Shown here: piece by piece, positions 53,533 through 63,153 of the stretch | How positions within the stretch are numbered: position 1 is the stretch's first letter | Layout of the letters: each line of letters begins with the position of its first letter | NCBI RefSeq assembly: GCF_001690655.1 | Contig: NZ_LZHQ01000028.1 | Span: 62,001 to 126,000 of the forward strand | DNA length: 64,000 bases | Reading direction: 5' to 3' | Origin: Gilliamella sp. Occ3-1 | GTDB taxonomy: Bacteria; Pseudomonadota; Gammaproteobacteria; Enterobacterales; Orbaceae | Made by a program: the position numbers and the translations under genes | The notes under the pieces: model-generated | Seen by the model: only the letters and a program-made list of their open reading frames with translations | What the model was told of the DNA's origin: nothing | The model's database searches: none

Positions 53533-54558
53533 TTAACCAGCATTAAGCTCGCTAAGTGGCCACCTTGGCCTAACATTGATTGCTAAATCTGAATACTGCT
53601 CTGCTTTTAAATGAAGCATCCCAGCGTAAGCAATCATGGCACCATTATCAGTACAAAATTCAAGCCTTGGATAATAAACCTGCCCTTTTCGCTGATGCAT
53701 CAATTCAGTTAATTTAGTTCGCAATGTTTTGTTAGCACTTACCCCACCGGCAACTACTAAATTTTTAAACCCAGTTTGATTAAGTGCCCGTCTTGATTTA
53801 ATCACCAATGTATCGACCAAAGCGTCTTCAAACGCTCTAGCAATATCAGCTTTAGTTTGTGCATCAATAATATTATTATCACTATGCTGATGAATCATAT
53901 TAGCTGCTGCTGTTTTAAGGCCTGAAAAACTAAAATCAAGCCCAGGACGATCAGTCATTGGCCTAGGAAAATGGAATCGCGCTCCACTACTCTGTTCAGC
54001 CAATTTTGATAATTTTGCGCCACCGGGATAATCTAAACCAAGCAATTTGGCTGTTTTATCAAAAGCTTCTCCTGCAGCATCATCAATTGACTCTCCAATA
54101 AGTTCATATTTACCAATACCAGTCACACTAATAAGCTGTGTATGTCCCCCCGAAACTAATAATGCAACAAAGGGAAATTTAGGTGGATTATCTTCAAGCA
54201 TCGGCGCAAGTAAATGGCCTTCCATGTGATGAACTGCAACAGCTGGTACGTTCCAAGCATAAGCAAGCGATCGTCCAATTGATGCGCCTACCATCAAGGC
54301 TCCAATCAATCCCGGACCAGCAGTATAGGCAACCCCATCAATATCTTGTGCGGTTAAATTAGCTTGTTTTAAAGCTGCTTGAATTAATGGCACGGTTTTA
54401 CGAATATGATCGCGTGATGCCAGCTCTGGCACCACACCACCATAATCAGCATGTAATTTAATTTGTGAATAAAGCTGATTTGCAATTAAACCATTGACAT
54501 CATCATAAATGGCAATGCCAGTTTCATCACATGAAGTTTCAATACCAAGGATCTTCAT
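53533..54558 (-). CDS. tsaD: tRNA N6-threonylcarbamoyladenosine transferase subunit TsaD
   Basis: TsaD (YgjD, Gcp) transfers threonylcarbamoyl to A37 of ANN-decoding tRNAs with TsaB and TsaE. 341 aa of ASKHA fold: [17 protein letters not shown], metal ligands His111/His115 in [50 protein letters not shown] and [12 protein letters not shown]. The ATG overlaps the yacG stop by one base (TAATG), so it ends the coaE-zapD-yacG-tsaD run. That linkage to tsaD differs from E. coli, where coaE-zapD-yacG are separate from it. Confidence 0.97.
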   Translation of the reverse strand: MKILGIETSCDETGIAIYDDVNGLIANQLYSQIKLHADYGGVVPELASRDHIRKTVPLIQAALKQANLTAQDIDGVAYTAGPGLIGALMVGASIGRSLAYAWNVPAVAVHHMEGHLLAPMLEDNPPKFPFVALLVSGGHTQLISVTGIGKYELIGESIDDAAGEAFDKTAKLLGLDYPGGAKLSKLAEQSSGARFHFPRPMTDRPGLDFSFSGLKTAAANMIHQHSDNNIIDAQTKADIARAFEDALVDTLVIKSRRALNQTGFKNLVVAGGVSANKTLRTKLTELMHQRKGQVYYPRLEFCTDNGAMIAYAGMLHLKAEQYSDLAINVRPRWPLSELNAG

Positions 54559-54776
54559 TAATGTCTACCTACAAAATCAGCAAAGTCTTGTTCACTCCAT
54601 AGATCTTGTTCTGTTATATCTTTATCTAAAATACGATATTCTTCGGTTGCCCAATCACCTAAATCAATAAGTTGGCAACGCTTGCTGCAAAACGGGCGAT
54701 AAAGACTGGCTTGACTCCATTCAACTTCTTTTTGACAAGTTGGGCACTTAACAAGTGTAGTAGTATTTTTATTCAT
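54558..54776 (-). CDS. yacG: DNA gyrase inhibitor YacG
   Basis: 72-residue zinc-binding protein that inhibits GyrB in E. coli. Zinc ligands CPTC and CSKRC are spaced as in the family, with [15 protein letters not shown] conserved; a slightly longer acidic tail follows. I use the ATG at 54776, giving AAAGAG nine bases upstream; the frame's TTG ten codons earlier is not supported. Lies between zapD and tsaD. Confidence 0.93.
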   Translation of the reverse strand: MNKNTTTLVKCPTCQKEVEWSQASLYRPFCSKRCQLIDLGDWATEEYRILDKDITEQDLWSEQDFADFVGRH

Positions 54777-54806
54777 TTCAACTCTTTTTTGAGTAACAGT
54801 ATTCAA

Positions 54807-55544
54807 TCAACAACAAGCTAATTCAAATTCAATACCATCAGAATTAACGTTATCGTAATCCTCAAGTGCTAAAAAACGAATACTATATCTGGTCATATGA
54901 CCAGATACTTGAGGATACACATTTTTATCTAACGAAATTCGGATACGAATTAAATTAACATCGCCATTAGTTTCTTGAAAAAAGTTATTAGTATAAACAA
55001 ACCGTTTAAATTCACCTAACTGTCGAATTAATTGCATATAACATGTTAGAGATTTATCAAGTGTTGATAAGTGTTGTAACCAATTTTCTATTTGACTATA
55101 ACGCCTTTCTTGCGAAATTTTGAGCCATAAATGAAACGAAGGCAAATCAAAACTACAACATCCCCCCGGAATCATTAAGCGTTGACGAATGGCAGTAATA
55201 AATCGATCATCTTTTAATGGTTGTCCTAAGCGCCCAATTGCATTAAATTGAGCGATAAAATCATCAAATTGGTGAATCAGGTCATTAAGTAAATCATGAT
55301 CCACCCCCTCAATATTTGACCACAAAACTAACTTTTGTTTTTGCAATTCAAGTTCTTTAACCAAATCACTTTTAATATCATTACGTTCAATAATCTCTAA
55401 CAACTCGGACAACGCATGAAAAAAAATCAATCCATTATTATCATCAAAATGACAATGTGTATTTAATTGATTTAATAAAAATTCAACACGAAGCCAAGTG
55501 CGCATTTTTTCATTTAATGGGTGTTCAAAAATAATATTATTCAT
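54807..55544 (-). CDS. zapD: Cell division protein ZapD
   Basis: ZapD (YacF) cross-links FtsZ filaments at the division ring. 245 aa, largely helical then beta: FEHPLNEKMRTWLRVEFLL, RQRLMIPGGCCSFDLPSFHLWL and VYPQVSGHMTRYSIRFLALE match the E. coli protein in order (247 aa). Five bases after coaE; same transcript. Confidence 0.95.
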   Translation of the reverse strand: MNNIIFEHPLNEKMRTWLRVEFLLNQLNTHCHFDDNNGLIFFHALSELLEIIERNDIKSDLVKELELQKQKLVLWSNIEGVDHDLLNDLIHQFDDFIAQFNAIGRLGQPLKDDRFITAIRQRLMIPGGCCSFDLPSFHLWLKISQERRYSQIENWLQHLSTLDKSLTCYMQLIRQLGEFKRFVYTNNFFQETNGDVNLIRIRISLDKNVYPQVSGHMTRYSIRFLALEDYDNVNSDGIEFELACC

Positions 55545-55549
55545 CTATT

Positions 55550-56155
55550 CTAAATCTTACTTTTAAAGCTATCTAAATATTGTTGATGCAGTAGATTAAC
55601 TTGTGTTGTTAGCGACGACAAATTACCGTCATTAACTATAATATCATCAGCATAAGATAAACGTTTCTTCAAAGATACTTGTGACATTATCATCTTTTTA
55701 GCTAATAATTCATTAATATTATCCCTTTTTACTAATCGTGCCAATTGTAGTGAAAATGGGACATCAATTATCAGCACGCGATCAGCCCAAGTATGCAAAT
55801 TGTTTTCAATCAATAACGGCACAACCCAAATTAGATAAGTTGTACTTTGCATAGCAATTTGTTTTTGGGTTTCTTGTTGAATGATGGGATGCAATAAATC
55901 ATTAAGCCAGAGCCGTTCATGATCATTATTAAAAATAATTTCACGAAGCTGACTACGATCAAGTTCACCATTAGTAAGCAAAATTTCTTGGCTGAAATGC
56001 TTAACAATTTGGTTAAACGCATAGCTACCTGCTTGCACAACTTGCCTTGCAATAATATCTGCATCAATAATAGGTACACCTAATTTGGCAAACAAATCGG
56101 CGATAGTGCTTTTGCCACTGGCAATACCACCACTGAGCGCAACAACATAAGGCAT
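55550..56155 (-). CDS. coaE: Dephospho-CoA kinase
   Basis: Last step of CoA synthesis. 201 aa P-loop kinase: ALSGGIASGKSTIADLFA, DADIIARQVVQ, LLHPIIQ, VVPLLIEN and the C-terminal SYADDIIVNDGNL. First gene of the coaE-zapD-yacG-tsaD run. Confidence 0.96.
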   Translation of the reverse strand: MPYVVALSGGIASGKSTIADLFAKLGVPIIDADIIARQVVQAGSYAFNQIVKHFSQEILLTNGELDRSQLREIIFNNDHERLWLNDLLHPIIQQETQKQIAMQSTTYLIWVVPLLIENNLHTWADRVLIIDVPFSLQLARLVKRDNINELLAKKMIMSQVSLKKRLSYADDIIVNDGNLSSLTTQVNLLHQQYLDSFKSKI

Positions 56156-56364
56156 AAGGCAAATTCCAATCCAACAAAAATTGCTTTATTATAGCATATA
56201 TGTAATTTGATTAAATAATACAAATATTGAGAAAGATTTAGTTGTTAATTAGCTATTAAATTTTAAAAATAACTCACAAAATCAGTACGTATAAACAGCA
56301 ATTTGAAAAATTTATTGCCTAATAAAAAAATAAATTAAATAAAACAGTTGTTTTATATTATTAG

Positions 56365-56400
56365 CTGTATATAATCACATATATCTGTATATAAAAACAG
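56365..56400 (+). promoter_or_regulatory. Tandem LexA (SOS) boxes of lexA
   Basis: Box 2, CTGTATATAAAAACAG (56385-56400), is an exact CTGT-N8-ACAG. Box 1, CTGTATATAATCACAT (56365-56380), has one mismatch in the outer half. Start-to-start spacing is 20 bases, close to the two-box arrangement at E. coli lexA. The start codon is 9 bases after box 2. Confidence 0.92.
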
Positions 56401-56409
56401 GAATACGTA

Positions 56410-57036
56410 ATGAGACCGTTAACTGAACGCCAACAACAGATTTATGATTTAATAAAAAATAATATTAAAACTACCGGTATGCCACCCACACGTGCTGAAA
56501 TTGCTCAAAAATTGGGATTTAGATCTGCTAATGCAGCCGAAGAGCATCTGAAAGCTTTAGCTAAAAAAGGCGCAATCGAAATGATCGCCGGATCGTCACG
56601 TGGAATTCGCCTTTTACTTGAAATGCCTATTGAGCTAAACGAACTAGAAGGTTTGCCACTCATTGGGCAAGTCGCGGCTGGATCACCAATATTAGCGCAA
56701 GAACATATCGAAAGTCATTACCAAGTTGATCCTTCACTATTTAAACCTCGGGCAGACTTTTTATTAAGAGTTCAAGGTATGTCAATGAAAGATATTGGTA
56801 TATTTGACGGTGACTTGTTGGCTGTACATAAAACCCAAGACGTTAAAAATGGGCAAGTTGTGGTTGCTCGCATTGACGACGAAGTTACAGTTAAACGTTT
56901 ATCACGTAAGGGAAAACATGTACACCTTCTTGCCGAAAATGTCGAGTTTTCACCAATCAAAGTCGATTTGGAACAACAAAATTTTGCCATAGAAGGACTA
57001 GCAGTTGGTATCATTCGTAATGGTTCTTGGATGTAA
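56410..57036 (+). CDS. lexA: LexA repressor
   Basis: SOS regulator that cleaves itself when RecA is activated. 208 aa: wHTH N-terminus [46 protein letters not shown]; cleavage bond Ala90-Gly91 in GQVAAGSP; catalytic Ser125 in [10 protein letters not shown] and Lys162 in DEVTVKR. Autoregulated through the two boxes immediately upstream. No terminator is visible before the next gene. Confidence 0.97.
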   Translation: MRPLTERQQQIYDLIKNNIKTTGMPPTRAEIAQKLGFRSANAAEEHLKALAKKGAIEMIAGSSRGIRLLLEMPIELNELEGLPLIGQVAAGSPILAQEHIESHYQVDPSLFKPRADFLLRVQGMSMKDIGIFDGDLLAVHKTQDVKNGQVVVARIDDEVTVKRLSRKGKHVHLLAENVEFSPIKVDLEQQNFAIEGLAVGIIRNGSWM

Positions 57037-57117
57037 GCAAACGCATAGACGCAAGTATATAGAAGTATAGGCAAAGTTAGTATAAAATAACAATTAATTA
57101 ACGTGTTGGAGATTACT

Positions 57118-57504
57118 ATGTGGCTATTTTGGTTATACGAATTTTTAGGATTTATTGCAGTTATATTACTCGTTTCTGGATACTGCCGTTTTAGAGAAAT
57201 CGGTTTTTGGTCTTTTATTTGGAAACATTTGAAATGGGTCGCTTTAGCAGTATTAGTTGTTTGGTTAGTTATTGCACTTCTCTGTCGAGTTGATTTATAC
57301 AATGCAGCTCACTGTTATTTTAGAGGTGAGAGTATGCGTGCTAACACAAAATATTCTATCTTTTTAAGTGAGTGCCAAATAGAAACGCCTAGCGGCAGTT
57401 ATGTTCCTATTGAACGAGCTAGAGCATTACCTGGTTCAAGTCACCATGATAACGATGATGGCAACAATAGCGACGCTACAAACGAATTTTATCCAGTAAA
57501 TTAA
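57118..57504 (+). CDS. Two-TM membrane protein of unknown function, linked to lexA
   Basis: 128 aa from the ATG at 57118, with GGAG seven bases upstream (a TTG five codons earlier is part of that ribosome site). Two TM helices, about residues 4-22 and 38-57, separated by a short positively charged turn (CRFREIGFW), then a 70-residue soluble part with two Cys (AAHCYFRGE and LSECQIETPSG) and a disordered Asp/Asn/His tail. I recognise no family. Eighty-one bases after lexA with no terminator between, and closed by its own terminator, so it may be co-transcribed with lexA and thus SOS-inducible. Confidence 0.72.
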   Translation: MWLFWLYEFLGFIAVILLVSGYCRFREIGFWSFIWKHLKWVALAVLVVWLVIALLCRVDLYNAAHCYFRGESMRANTKYSIFLSECQIETPSGSYVPIERARALPGSSHHDNDDGNNSDATNEFYPVN

Positions 57505-57524
57505 TTTTTGACAAATCATTAAAT

Positions 57525-57561
57525 ATCCGGCAAATGTTATCGCAATTGTCGGATTTTTTAT
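57525..57561 (+). terminator. Intrinsic terminator ending the lexA unit
   Basis: ATCCGGCAA (57525-57533), loop, TTGTCGGAT (57546-57554, one G-T pair), then TTTTTTA. Confidence 0.85.
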
Positions 57562-57636
57562 TTTGAAAGATCAATAAAATCATAAATGAATTGCAAAATA
57601 ATCTGTTTGCTTAAATCAAATTATTAATTGTTTTGC

Positions 57637-58344
57637 TTAAATAGCCTGCTGAAAAGTCAAATAACGTTGCTCCAATTTTTTAAAACCAAAAATTAGCATA
57701 AAGCTCACACAAAGATAAATCACTGCCGCAATACCAAAGGCATGAAAAGGTTGATAGGTTTCGGCATAAATATCGCACGCAATCTTCATCACATCTGGCA
57801 CAGTAACAGTAAAAGCCAGTGCAGTTGAATGCAACATAAAAATGACCTCGTTACTATAAGCTGGCAATGCAATACGAAATGCTCTTGGAAAAATGATATA
57901 ACGATAGAGTTGAAAACGATTAAAACCAAGTGCTGTTGCGGCTTGAATTTCGCCATTTGGCACATTCCGCATGGCACCAGCAAAAACCTCAGTAGCATAG
58001 GCGCAGGTGTTTAGGGTAAAGGCTAACACCGTACAATTTAAACCACTTTGAAAAAAATCCTCTAACCAAGTACTATTTTTAACCACACTTAAGGTATATA
58101 TACCAGTGTAAATAATCAATAACTGCACATATAAAGGCGTACCTCGAAAAATATAAGTAAATAGCCAAATAGGTAGTTTAATCAGTTTATTTTGTGCGTT
58201 TCGCCCTACCGCTAACGCTAGCGACAAAATTCCCCCCATTAAAACCGATAAAATAAAAATCCATAGCGTCATCGCAAGACCAGTGATATTATAGCCATCG
58301 GTCCATAATAGTGATTGCCAATATTGTTGAATAATTTCTAACAT
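57637..58344 (-). CDS. hisM: Histidine/basic amino acid ABC transporter permease HisM
   Basis: Inner-membrane permease, 235 aa, about five TM helices. Near-identical blocks to E. coli HisM: LLWTDGY.ITGLAMTLWI, FRGTPLYVQLL, GLNCTVLAFTLNTCAYATE, the EAA loop GEIQAATALGFNRFQLYRYIIFP and LPAYSNEVIFMLHSTALAFTVTVPD. Last gene of a hisJ-hisQ-hisM unit. No hisP-like ATPase follows: the next gene downstream is on the opposite strand, so the ATPase must be encoded elsewhere. Confidence 0.93.
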   Translation of the reverse strand: MLEIIQQYWQSLLWTDGYNITGLAMTLWIFILSVLMGGILSLALAVGRNAQNKLIKLPIWLFTYIFRGTPLYVQLLIIYTGIYTLSVVKNSTWLEDFFQSGLNCTVLAFTLNTCAYATEVFAGAMRNVPNGEIQAATALGFNRFQLYRYIIFPRAFRIALPAYSNEVIFMLHSTALAFTVTVPDVMKIACDIYAETYQPFHAFGIAAVIYLCVSFMLIFGFKKLEQRYLTFQQAI

Positions 58345-58350
58345 GAGTTC

Positions 58351-59034
58351 TTATAATTTAGTTTTAGTAATGCCAATAGAATAATGCCGTTCAAGCCACC
58401 ATAAAATGATATTAGATATTGATGTAAAAAACAGATAAAACGCCCCAGCAATCAAAGCAAATAATAAAGGTTGGTACAGTGCTTCACCTGCATTTTTAGT
58501 AGCTTTGACTAAATCCGACAACCCCAATAACGACACTAACGCTGTAGCTTTTAACACCACTAACCAATTATTAGCAATACCTGGCAGGGCAAAGCGCATC
58601 ATTAAAGGAAACATTACATACCCAAATACTTGCACTTTACTTAAACCAAGCGCTGTTGCTGCCGCTAAGGTGTTTCTAGAAACCGCAAGATAAGCTCCTC
58701 TAAAAGTTTCGGTAAAATATGCCCCATAAATAAAGCCTAACGTAATAATACCAGCGATTAAAGGATCAACTTCAATAAAAGGAGCGTTAAAATAATCAGT
58801 TATATTATTAACCAAAAACTGCAAGCCAAAAAAGATTAGCATCATCAACACTAAATCGGGTACACCTCGAATTAACGATGTATAAGCCTGACAAAGCACA
58901 TTACATACTTTTGAATGACTCAGTTTACCTAATGCACAAACAATACCAAGTATCATGGCCAGTAGTAGCGATGTCAATGCTAAAATAATAGTCAACCATG
59001 CACCTTGACAAATTAAAGAAATATACCCCTGCAT
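58351..59034 (-). CDS. hisQ: Histidine/basic amino acid ABC transporter permease HisQ
   Basis: Partner permease of HisM, 227 aa, about five TM helices. Matches E. coli HisQ: LIRGVPDLVLMMLIFFGLQ, DPLIAGIITLGFIYGAYFTETFRGAYLAV, the EAA loop with AAATALGLSKVQVFGYVMFP, RFALPGIANNWLVVLKATALVSLLGLSD. Six bases from hisM and three from hisJ. Confidence 0.94.
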   Translation of the reverse strand: MQGYISLICQGAWLTIILALTSLLLAMILGIVCALGKLSHSKVCNVLCQAYTSLIRGVPDLVLMMLIFFGLQFLVNNITDYFNAPFIEVDPLIAGIITLGFIYGAYFTETFRGAYLAVSRNTLAAATALGLSKVQVFGYVMFPLMMRFALPGIANNWLVVLKATALVSLLGLSDLVKATKNAGEALYQPLLFALIAGAFYLFFTSISNIILWWLERHYSIGITKTKL

Positions 59035-59037
59035 GGT

Positions 59038-59826
59038 TTATTTTTTATTACCGTACACATTAAAATCAAAATACTTATTGTTGATTTTTTGGTAGGTGCC
59101 ATCAGCTAAGAGGTCTTTTAAAGCTAGGTTAAAGGCCTCGCGCAACTCATTATCATTTTTACGAAAACCAATCCCCACTCCGACATCAAAGTAGTTCACA
59201 TCGGTTAGAGCATCACCAGAAAAAATAAAACCTTTCCCATGTGGCTGTTTTAAAAAGGCATAACTGCCAGTCACTTCGTCTTGCAATGCCGCATCTAAAC
59301 GACCAGCCACTAGATCAGAAAATACTTGTAACTGATTTTGATAAGGCACAATAACTACACCGTTCGGACGCCACATCTCGTTGGCAAAATGTTCTTGCGA
59401 TGTACCTTGTTCAACACCAACACGCTTACCTTTCAATGACTCAGCATTAGGCATTAAATTAGTACCCTCTTTAACAATCAAACGTGAATAAGTCATAAAG
59501 ATTTCGTCAGAAAAAGCGATCTGTTTTTTACGTTTTTCGGTCATCATTAGCGAAGACGAGATAATATCAATCTTTCTTGATAATAACGACGGGATCAAAG
59601 CATCGAAGTCGGTCGATTGAAAAGTACATTTAATATTGATCTTTTCACACAATGCTTTCGTGATTTCAATGTTGAATCCAGTAACTTCACCATTAGCATC
59701 AATAAAATCAAAAGGCGCATAGGACGTATCCGAACCAACTTTAATCGATTCAGGTAACGAAGCATAACTTGCCATTGGCAAGCTTAAACAACCGAAAATA
59801 AATAATTTTTTTAATAAATTCTTCAT
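59038..59826 (-). CDS. hisJ: Periplasmic basic amino acid-binding protein (HisJ/ArgT type)
   Basis: Substrate-binding protein for the HisQM permease. 262 aa with a signal peptide (KNLLKKLFIFGCLSLPMASYA cut before SLPESI). Type II fold: IKVGSDTSYAPFDFID, GFNIEITKALCEKI, CTFQSTDFDALIPSLLSRKID, SSLMMTEKRKKQIAFSD, GKRVGVEQGTSQEHFA, ALQDEVTGSYAFL. The ligand-binding Asp/Arg residues sit in these blocks. HisJ and ArgT are too alike to choose between histidine and lysine/arginine/ornithine by eye. Confidence 0.9.
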   Translation of the reverse strand: MKNLLKKLFIFGCLSLPMASYASLPESIKVGSDTSYAPFDFIDANGEVTGFNIEITKALCEKINIKCTFQSTDFDALIPSLLSRKIDIISSSLMMTEKRKKQIAFSDEIFMTYSRLIVKEGTNLMPNAESLKGKRVGVEQGTSQEHFANEMWRPNGVVIVPYQNQLQVFSDLVAGRLDAALQDEVTGSYAFLKQPHGKGFIFSGDALTDVNYFDVGVGIGFRKNDNELREAFNLALKDLLADGTYQKINNKYFDFNVYGNKK

Positions 59827-60248
59827 GTTTAATCTTTCCTTTTTTATTTAAGGCAATAATATAACGTGTTCTAAGGTAATTTTATAATAAAAAAAAGTTA
59901 TTATTGTGCTGTGTAAAATTAGAATTACTTAATGGCAAAAACTCTAGACAAAATAGTTAAAGTTGTTACTTTTAACAACTAACAAAAAGCTAGTTTGATT
60001 GAGCTTTGGTTGCAAAACCTTGAAAACGGTTTTAAAAAAAATTTGTCAAAAAGTTTCAGGTAACTATATGTTAAAGTATAAAATGAGTTGTTTAGTTGGG
60101 TTCGGGTTTGTGTTGTTATTTTATTCATCAGACATCCATTTTGCGAAAATAATGTTTGTCTGATTAAATTCTAAGTACTATAGGTAAACTAAATTGTATC
60201 AAGCATAAAAAACCGACCATAAAGGTCGGTTTGTCTTTTGAAGTTTTA
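59827..60248. other. Intergenic region upstream of hisJ and downstream of clpB
   Basis: Holds the hisJ promoter region (not resolved), an inverted repeat ATCAGACA (60127-60134)/TGTCTGAT (60157-60164) and a possible 31-codon ORF at 60068-60163. No ARG box was evident near hisJ. Confidence 0.4.
60205..60231 (-). terminator. Intrinsic terminator of clpB
   Basis: On the minus strand AACCGACC, loop TTTAT, GGTCGGTT, then T-run (complement of A 60210-60207). Perfect 8-bp stem (60211-60218, 60224-60231) just after the clpB stop. Confidence 0.9.
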
Positions 60249-62819
60249 TTACTGTTGAGCTTCAATGTTGCCGCCAACTAAATCTAGATGAATAGTTTTA
60301 CCCGGGACTAATTTACCTGATAGTATTTGTTGTGCCAATGGGTTTTCGATCTCTTGTTGGATCGATCGTTTTAACGGTCTTGCGCCATAAATTGGGTCAA
60401 AGCCAACCTTAGCTAACTGTTCAAGTGCCGCATCCGAAATATCCAATTGGTAACCACGTTCTTCTAAACGTTTTTCAACGTGTGCTAACTGAATTTTTGC
60501 AATCGCTTTAATGTTTTCTTGACCTAATGGGTGGAATACCACTGTTTCGTCAATACGATTGATAAATTCTGGTCTAAAGTGTTTGGTTACAACCGTCATC
60601 ACTAGAGATTTTATTTCGTCATAACTTAGTTCAACTTGACCTTGAATTAGGTCAGAACCTAAGTTTGATGTCATAATTATGACAGTGTTACGAAAATCAA
60701 CTGTGCGACCTTGACCATCTGTTAAGCGCCCATCATCCAATACTTGCAGTAAGATATTAAAGACATCTGGGTGTGCTTTTTCGACTTCATCAAGTAAAAT
60801 TACTGAGTATGGTCGTCGTCTAACTGCTTCGGTTAAATATCCCCCTTCTTCATACCCAACATAACCTGGAGGTGCACCAATTAAGCGAGCAACGGAGTGT
60901 TTTTCCATAAACTCTGACATATCTATACGCACCATAGCATCTTCGCTATCAAACATAAAGTTAGCCAATGATTTGCAAAGCTCGGTTTTACCGACACCAG
61001 TTGGTCCTAAGAATAGGAATGATCCAATCGGTTTATTTGGATCTGAAAGCCCTGCTCGGCTACGTCGAATCGCATTTGCAACCGCTAATACTGCTTCATT
61101 TTGACCTATTACACGTTTATGTAAGGCATCTTCCATGTGCAATAGTTTATCTTTTTCGCTCTCAAGCATTCTAGAAACTGGAATACCTGTCGCTTTAGAT
61201 AATACTTCTGCAATTTCGTTATCGGTCACTTTGTTACGCAATAACTTCATGGTTTTGCCTTCTAACTGCGTTGCTGAAGCAAGTTTCTTTTCGAGCTCTG
61301 GAATTTTGCCATATTGTAATTCTGACATTTTGTTCAAGTCGCCAGCTCGACGAGCTTGCTCTATTTCAGTACGTGCCTTTTCTAGTTCTGCTTTGATGTT
61401 TTGAGTCCCCGAAACAGCTGCCTTTTCTGACTTCCACTCTTCTTCAAGTGAAGCATATTCCTTTTCTTTTTCAGAAAGTTCATCATTTAACATTTGTAGT
61501 CGCTTTTTACTCGCATCATCAGATTCTTTTTTAAGCGCTTGTTGTTCAAGTTTAAGTTGAATTATGCGCCTTTCAAGTCGATCTAAAGATTCTGGTTTTG
61601 AATCCATTTGCATACGAATACTTGATGCGGCTTCGTCAATTAAATCAATCGCTTTGTCAGGTAACATGCGATCAGAAATATAACGATGCGATAATGTAGC
61701 CGCAGCTACGATTGCCGGATCGGTTATTTGCACATGGTGATGCAGTTCATAACGTTCTTTTAAACCACGCAAAATAGCGATAGTATCTTCAACTGTTGGT
61801 TCGGCAACATATACTTTTTGGAAACGACGCTCTAACGCAGGATCTTTTTCAATATATTGACGGTATTCATCAAGCGTTGTTGCGCCCACGCAGTGTAATT
61901 CACCGCGAGCTAATGCGGGTTTTAACATATTACCAGCATCCATTGCTCCATCGCTTTTTCCTGCGCCAACCATGGTATGGATTTCGTCAATAAATAATAT
62001 AATGCGACCTTCTTCTTTTGCTAAGTCTTTAAGCACGGCTTTTAGGCGTTCTTCAAATTCCCCTCGATATTTGGCACCAGCAATTAATGCCCCCATGTCT
62101 AATGATAAAACGCGTTTATGTCGTAATCCTTCAGGGACTTCACGGTTAACAATACGTTGTGCTAATCCTTCTACAATAGCAGTTTTCCCTACACCTGGTT
62201 CCCCAATTAATACTGGATTATTTTTAGTACGACGTTGTAATACCTGAATAGTTCGACGGATTTCTTCATCACGACCAATAACAGGATCAAGCTTACCTTG
62301 TTCTGCTCGTTGAGTTAAATCAATGGTGTATTTTTTAAGTGCACCGCGTTGATCTTCTGCATTAGGATCGTTCACGTTATCGCTACCTCTTACTTGATTA
62401 ACTGCTTGGCTAAATTTATCTTTATTAACACCTGATCTTTTAAGAAGATCGCCTAAACTACCCTTATCTTCTAAAGCGGCTAATATAAAGAGTTCTGATG
62501 AAATATAGCTATCACCGTTCTTTTGGGATAATTTATCGCAAAGATTTAATACTCGAACAAAATCTTGCGATGGAATAACATCTCCACCCACACCTTGAAC
62601 TTGGGGTAATCGGTCAATAGCTTGAGCTAATTCTTGTTGTAAATTAACAATATTTGCACCTGCTGCAATCAATAAAGGCATTACACTACTCCCTTCTTGA
62701 TTAAGCATGGCTGATAGGACATGCACAGGCTCTATATATTGATTGTCTTTACCTAATGCCATTGACTGCGCATCAGCTAAAGCTTGTTGAAACTTATTTG
62801 TTAGTTTATCTAACCTCAT
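60249..62819 (-). CDS. clpB: Chaperone ClpB (Hsp100 disaggregase)
   Basis: Hexameric AAA+ disaggregase working with DnaK. 856 aa: N-domain ([20 protein letters not shown]), NBD1 with Walker [11 protein letters not shown] and Walker [14 protein letters not shown], the coiled-coil middle domain (about residues 410-525, [16 protein letters not shown] onward) that contacts DnaK, and NBD2 with [31 protein letters not shown] and the sensor-2 [18 protein letters not shown]. The middle domain separates it from ClpA/ClpC. Driven by a sigma-32-like promoter 70-100 bases upstream. Confidence 0.98.
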   Translation of the reverse strand: MRLDKLTNKFQQALADAQSMALGKDNQYIEPVHVLSAMLNQEGSSVMPLLIAAGANIVNLQQELAQAIDRLPQVQGVGGDVIPSQDFVRVLNLCDKLSQKNGDSYISSELFILAALEDKGSLGDLLKRSGVNKDKFSQAVNQVRGSDNVNDPNAEDQRGALKKYTIDLTQRAEQGKLDPVIGRDEEIRRTIQVLQRRTKNNPVLIGEPGVGKTAIVEGLAQRIVNREVPEGLRHKRVLSLDMGALIAGAKYRGEFEERLKAVLKDLAKEEGRIILFIDEIHTMVGAGKSDGAMDAGNMLKPALARGELHCVGATTLDEYRQYIEKDPALERRFQKVYVAEPTVEDTIAILRGLKERYELHHHVQITDPAIVAAATLSHRYISDRMLPDKAIDLIDEAASSIRMQMDSKPESLDRLERRIIQLKLEQQALKKESDDASKKRLQMLNDELSEKEKEYASLEEEWKSEKAAVSGTQNIKAELEKARTEIEQARRAGDLNKMSELQYGKIPELEKKLASATQLEGKTMKLLRNKVTDNEIAEVLSKATGIPVSRMLESEKDKLLHMEDALHKRVIGQNEAVLAVANAIRRSRAGLSDPNKPIGSFLFLGPTGVGKTELCKSLANFMFDSEDAMVRIDMSEFMEKHSVARLIGAPPGYVGYEEGGYLTEAVRRRPYSVILLDEVEKAHPDVFNILLQVLDDGRLTDGQGRTVDFRNTVIIMTSNLGSDLIQGQVELSYDEIKSLVMTVVTKHFRPEFINRIDETVVFHPLGQENIKAIAKIQLAHVEKRLEERGYQLDISDAALEQLAKVGFDPIYGARPLKRSIQQEIENPLAQQILSGKLVPGKTIHLDLVGGNIEAQQ

Positions 62820-62886
62820 AGTGTTTATCTCCTGAGCAATAAATTTGGATTAAACGCTTAACACATTTAATCCATTTGCATGTGAT

Positions 62887-62916
62887 CTAAATGAGTGTTG
62901 CAACCTAAATTTCAAG
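62887..62916 (-). promoter_or_regulatory. Sigma-32 heat-shock promoter of clpB
   Basis: Minus strand: CTTGAAA (complement of 62910-62916), 14-base spacer, CTCATTTAG (complement of 62887-62895), close to CCCCATTTA. The spacer equals that of the htpG promoter in this window. About 60 bases of leader follow, with CAGGAG before the start codon. The remainder of the 334-bp gap holds only the preQ1 riboswitch at its far end. Confidence 0.78.
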
Positions 62917-63109
62917 AGCAAAGTTAAAATATTTTTTACAAAATTTATACAACAAGATTATCAAATATGTAAGAATTAATTGACATAAAAATAAAGCTGT
63001 TTGCAATTCAAGCAATTACATCTAAATTTCGTTTTAAGATATACTGGTAAGATGACAAATTCACTTTTATCCCTTATATTGTTACCTTTATTTTGTTAGG
63101 TTCGCTAAC

Positions 63110-63147
63110 CGTGGTTCGTAACCCATCCCACGAAAAAAAACTAGGAA
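63110..63147 (+). promoter_or_regulatory. preQ1-I riboswitch controlling queD-queE
   Basis: P1 stem CGTGG (63110-63114)/CCACG (63128-63132), first loop TTC, a C-rich loop AACCCATC, and the A-rich tail AAAAAAAACTA (63133-63143) that docks in the P1 groove. The CTAGGA end is also the Shine-Dalgarno site of queD (ATG 7 bases further), implying translational shut-off by preQ1. A small hairpin GTTAG/CTAAC lies just ahead (63095-63109). Confidence 0.82.
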
Positions 63148-63153
63148 TATAAA

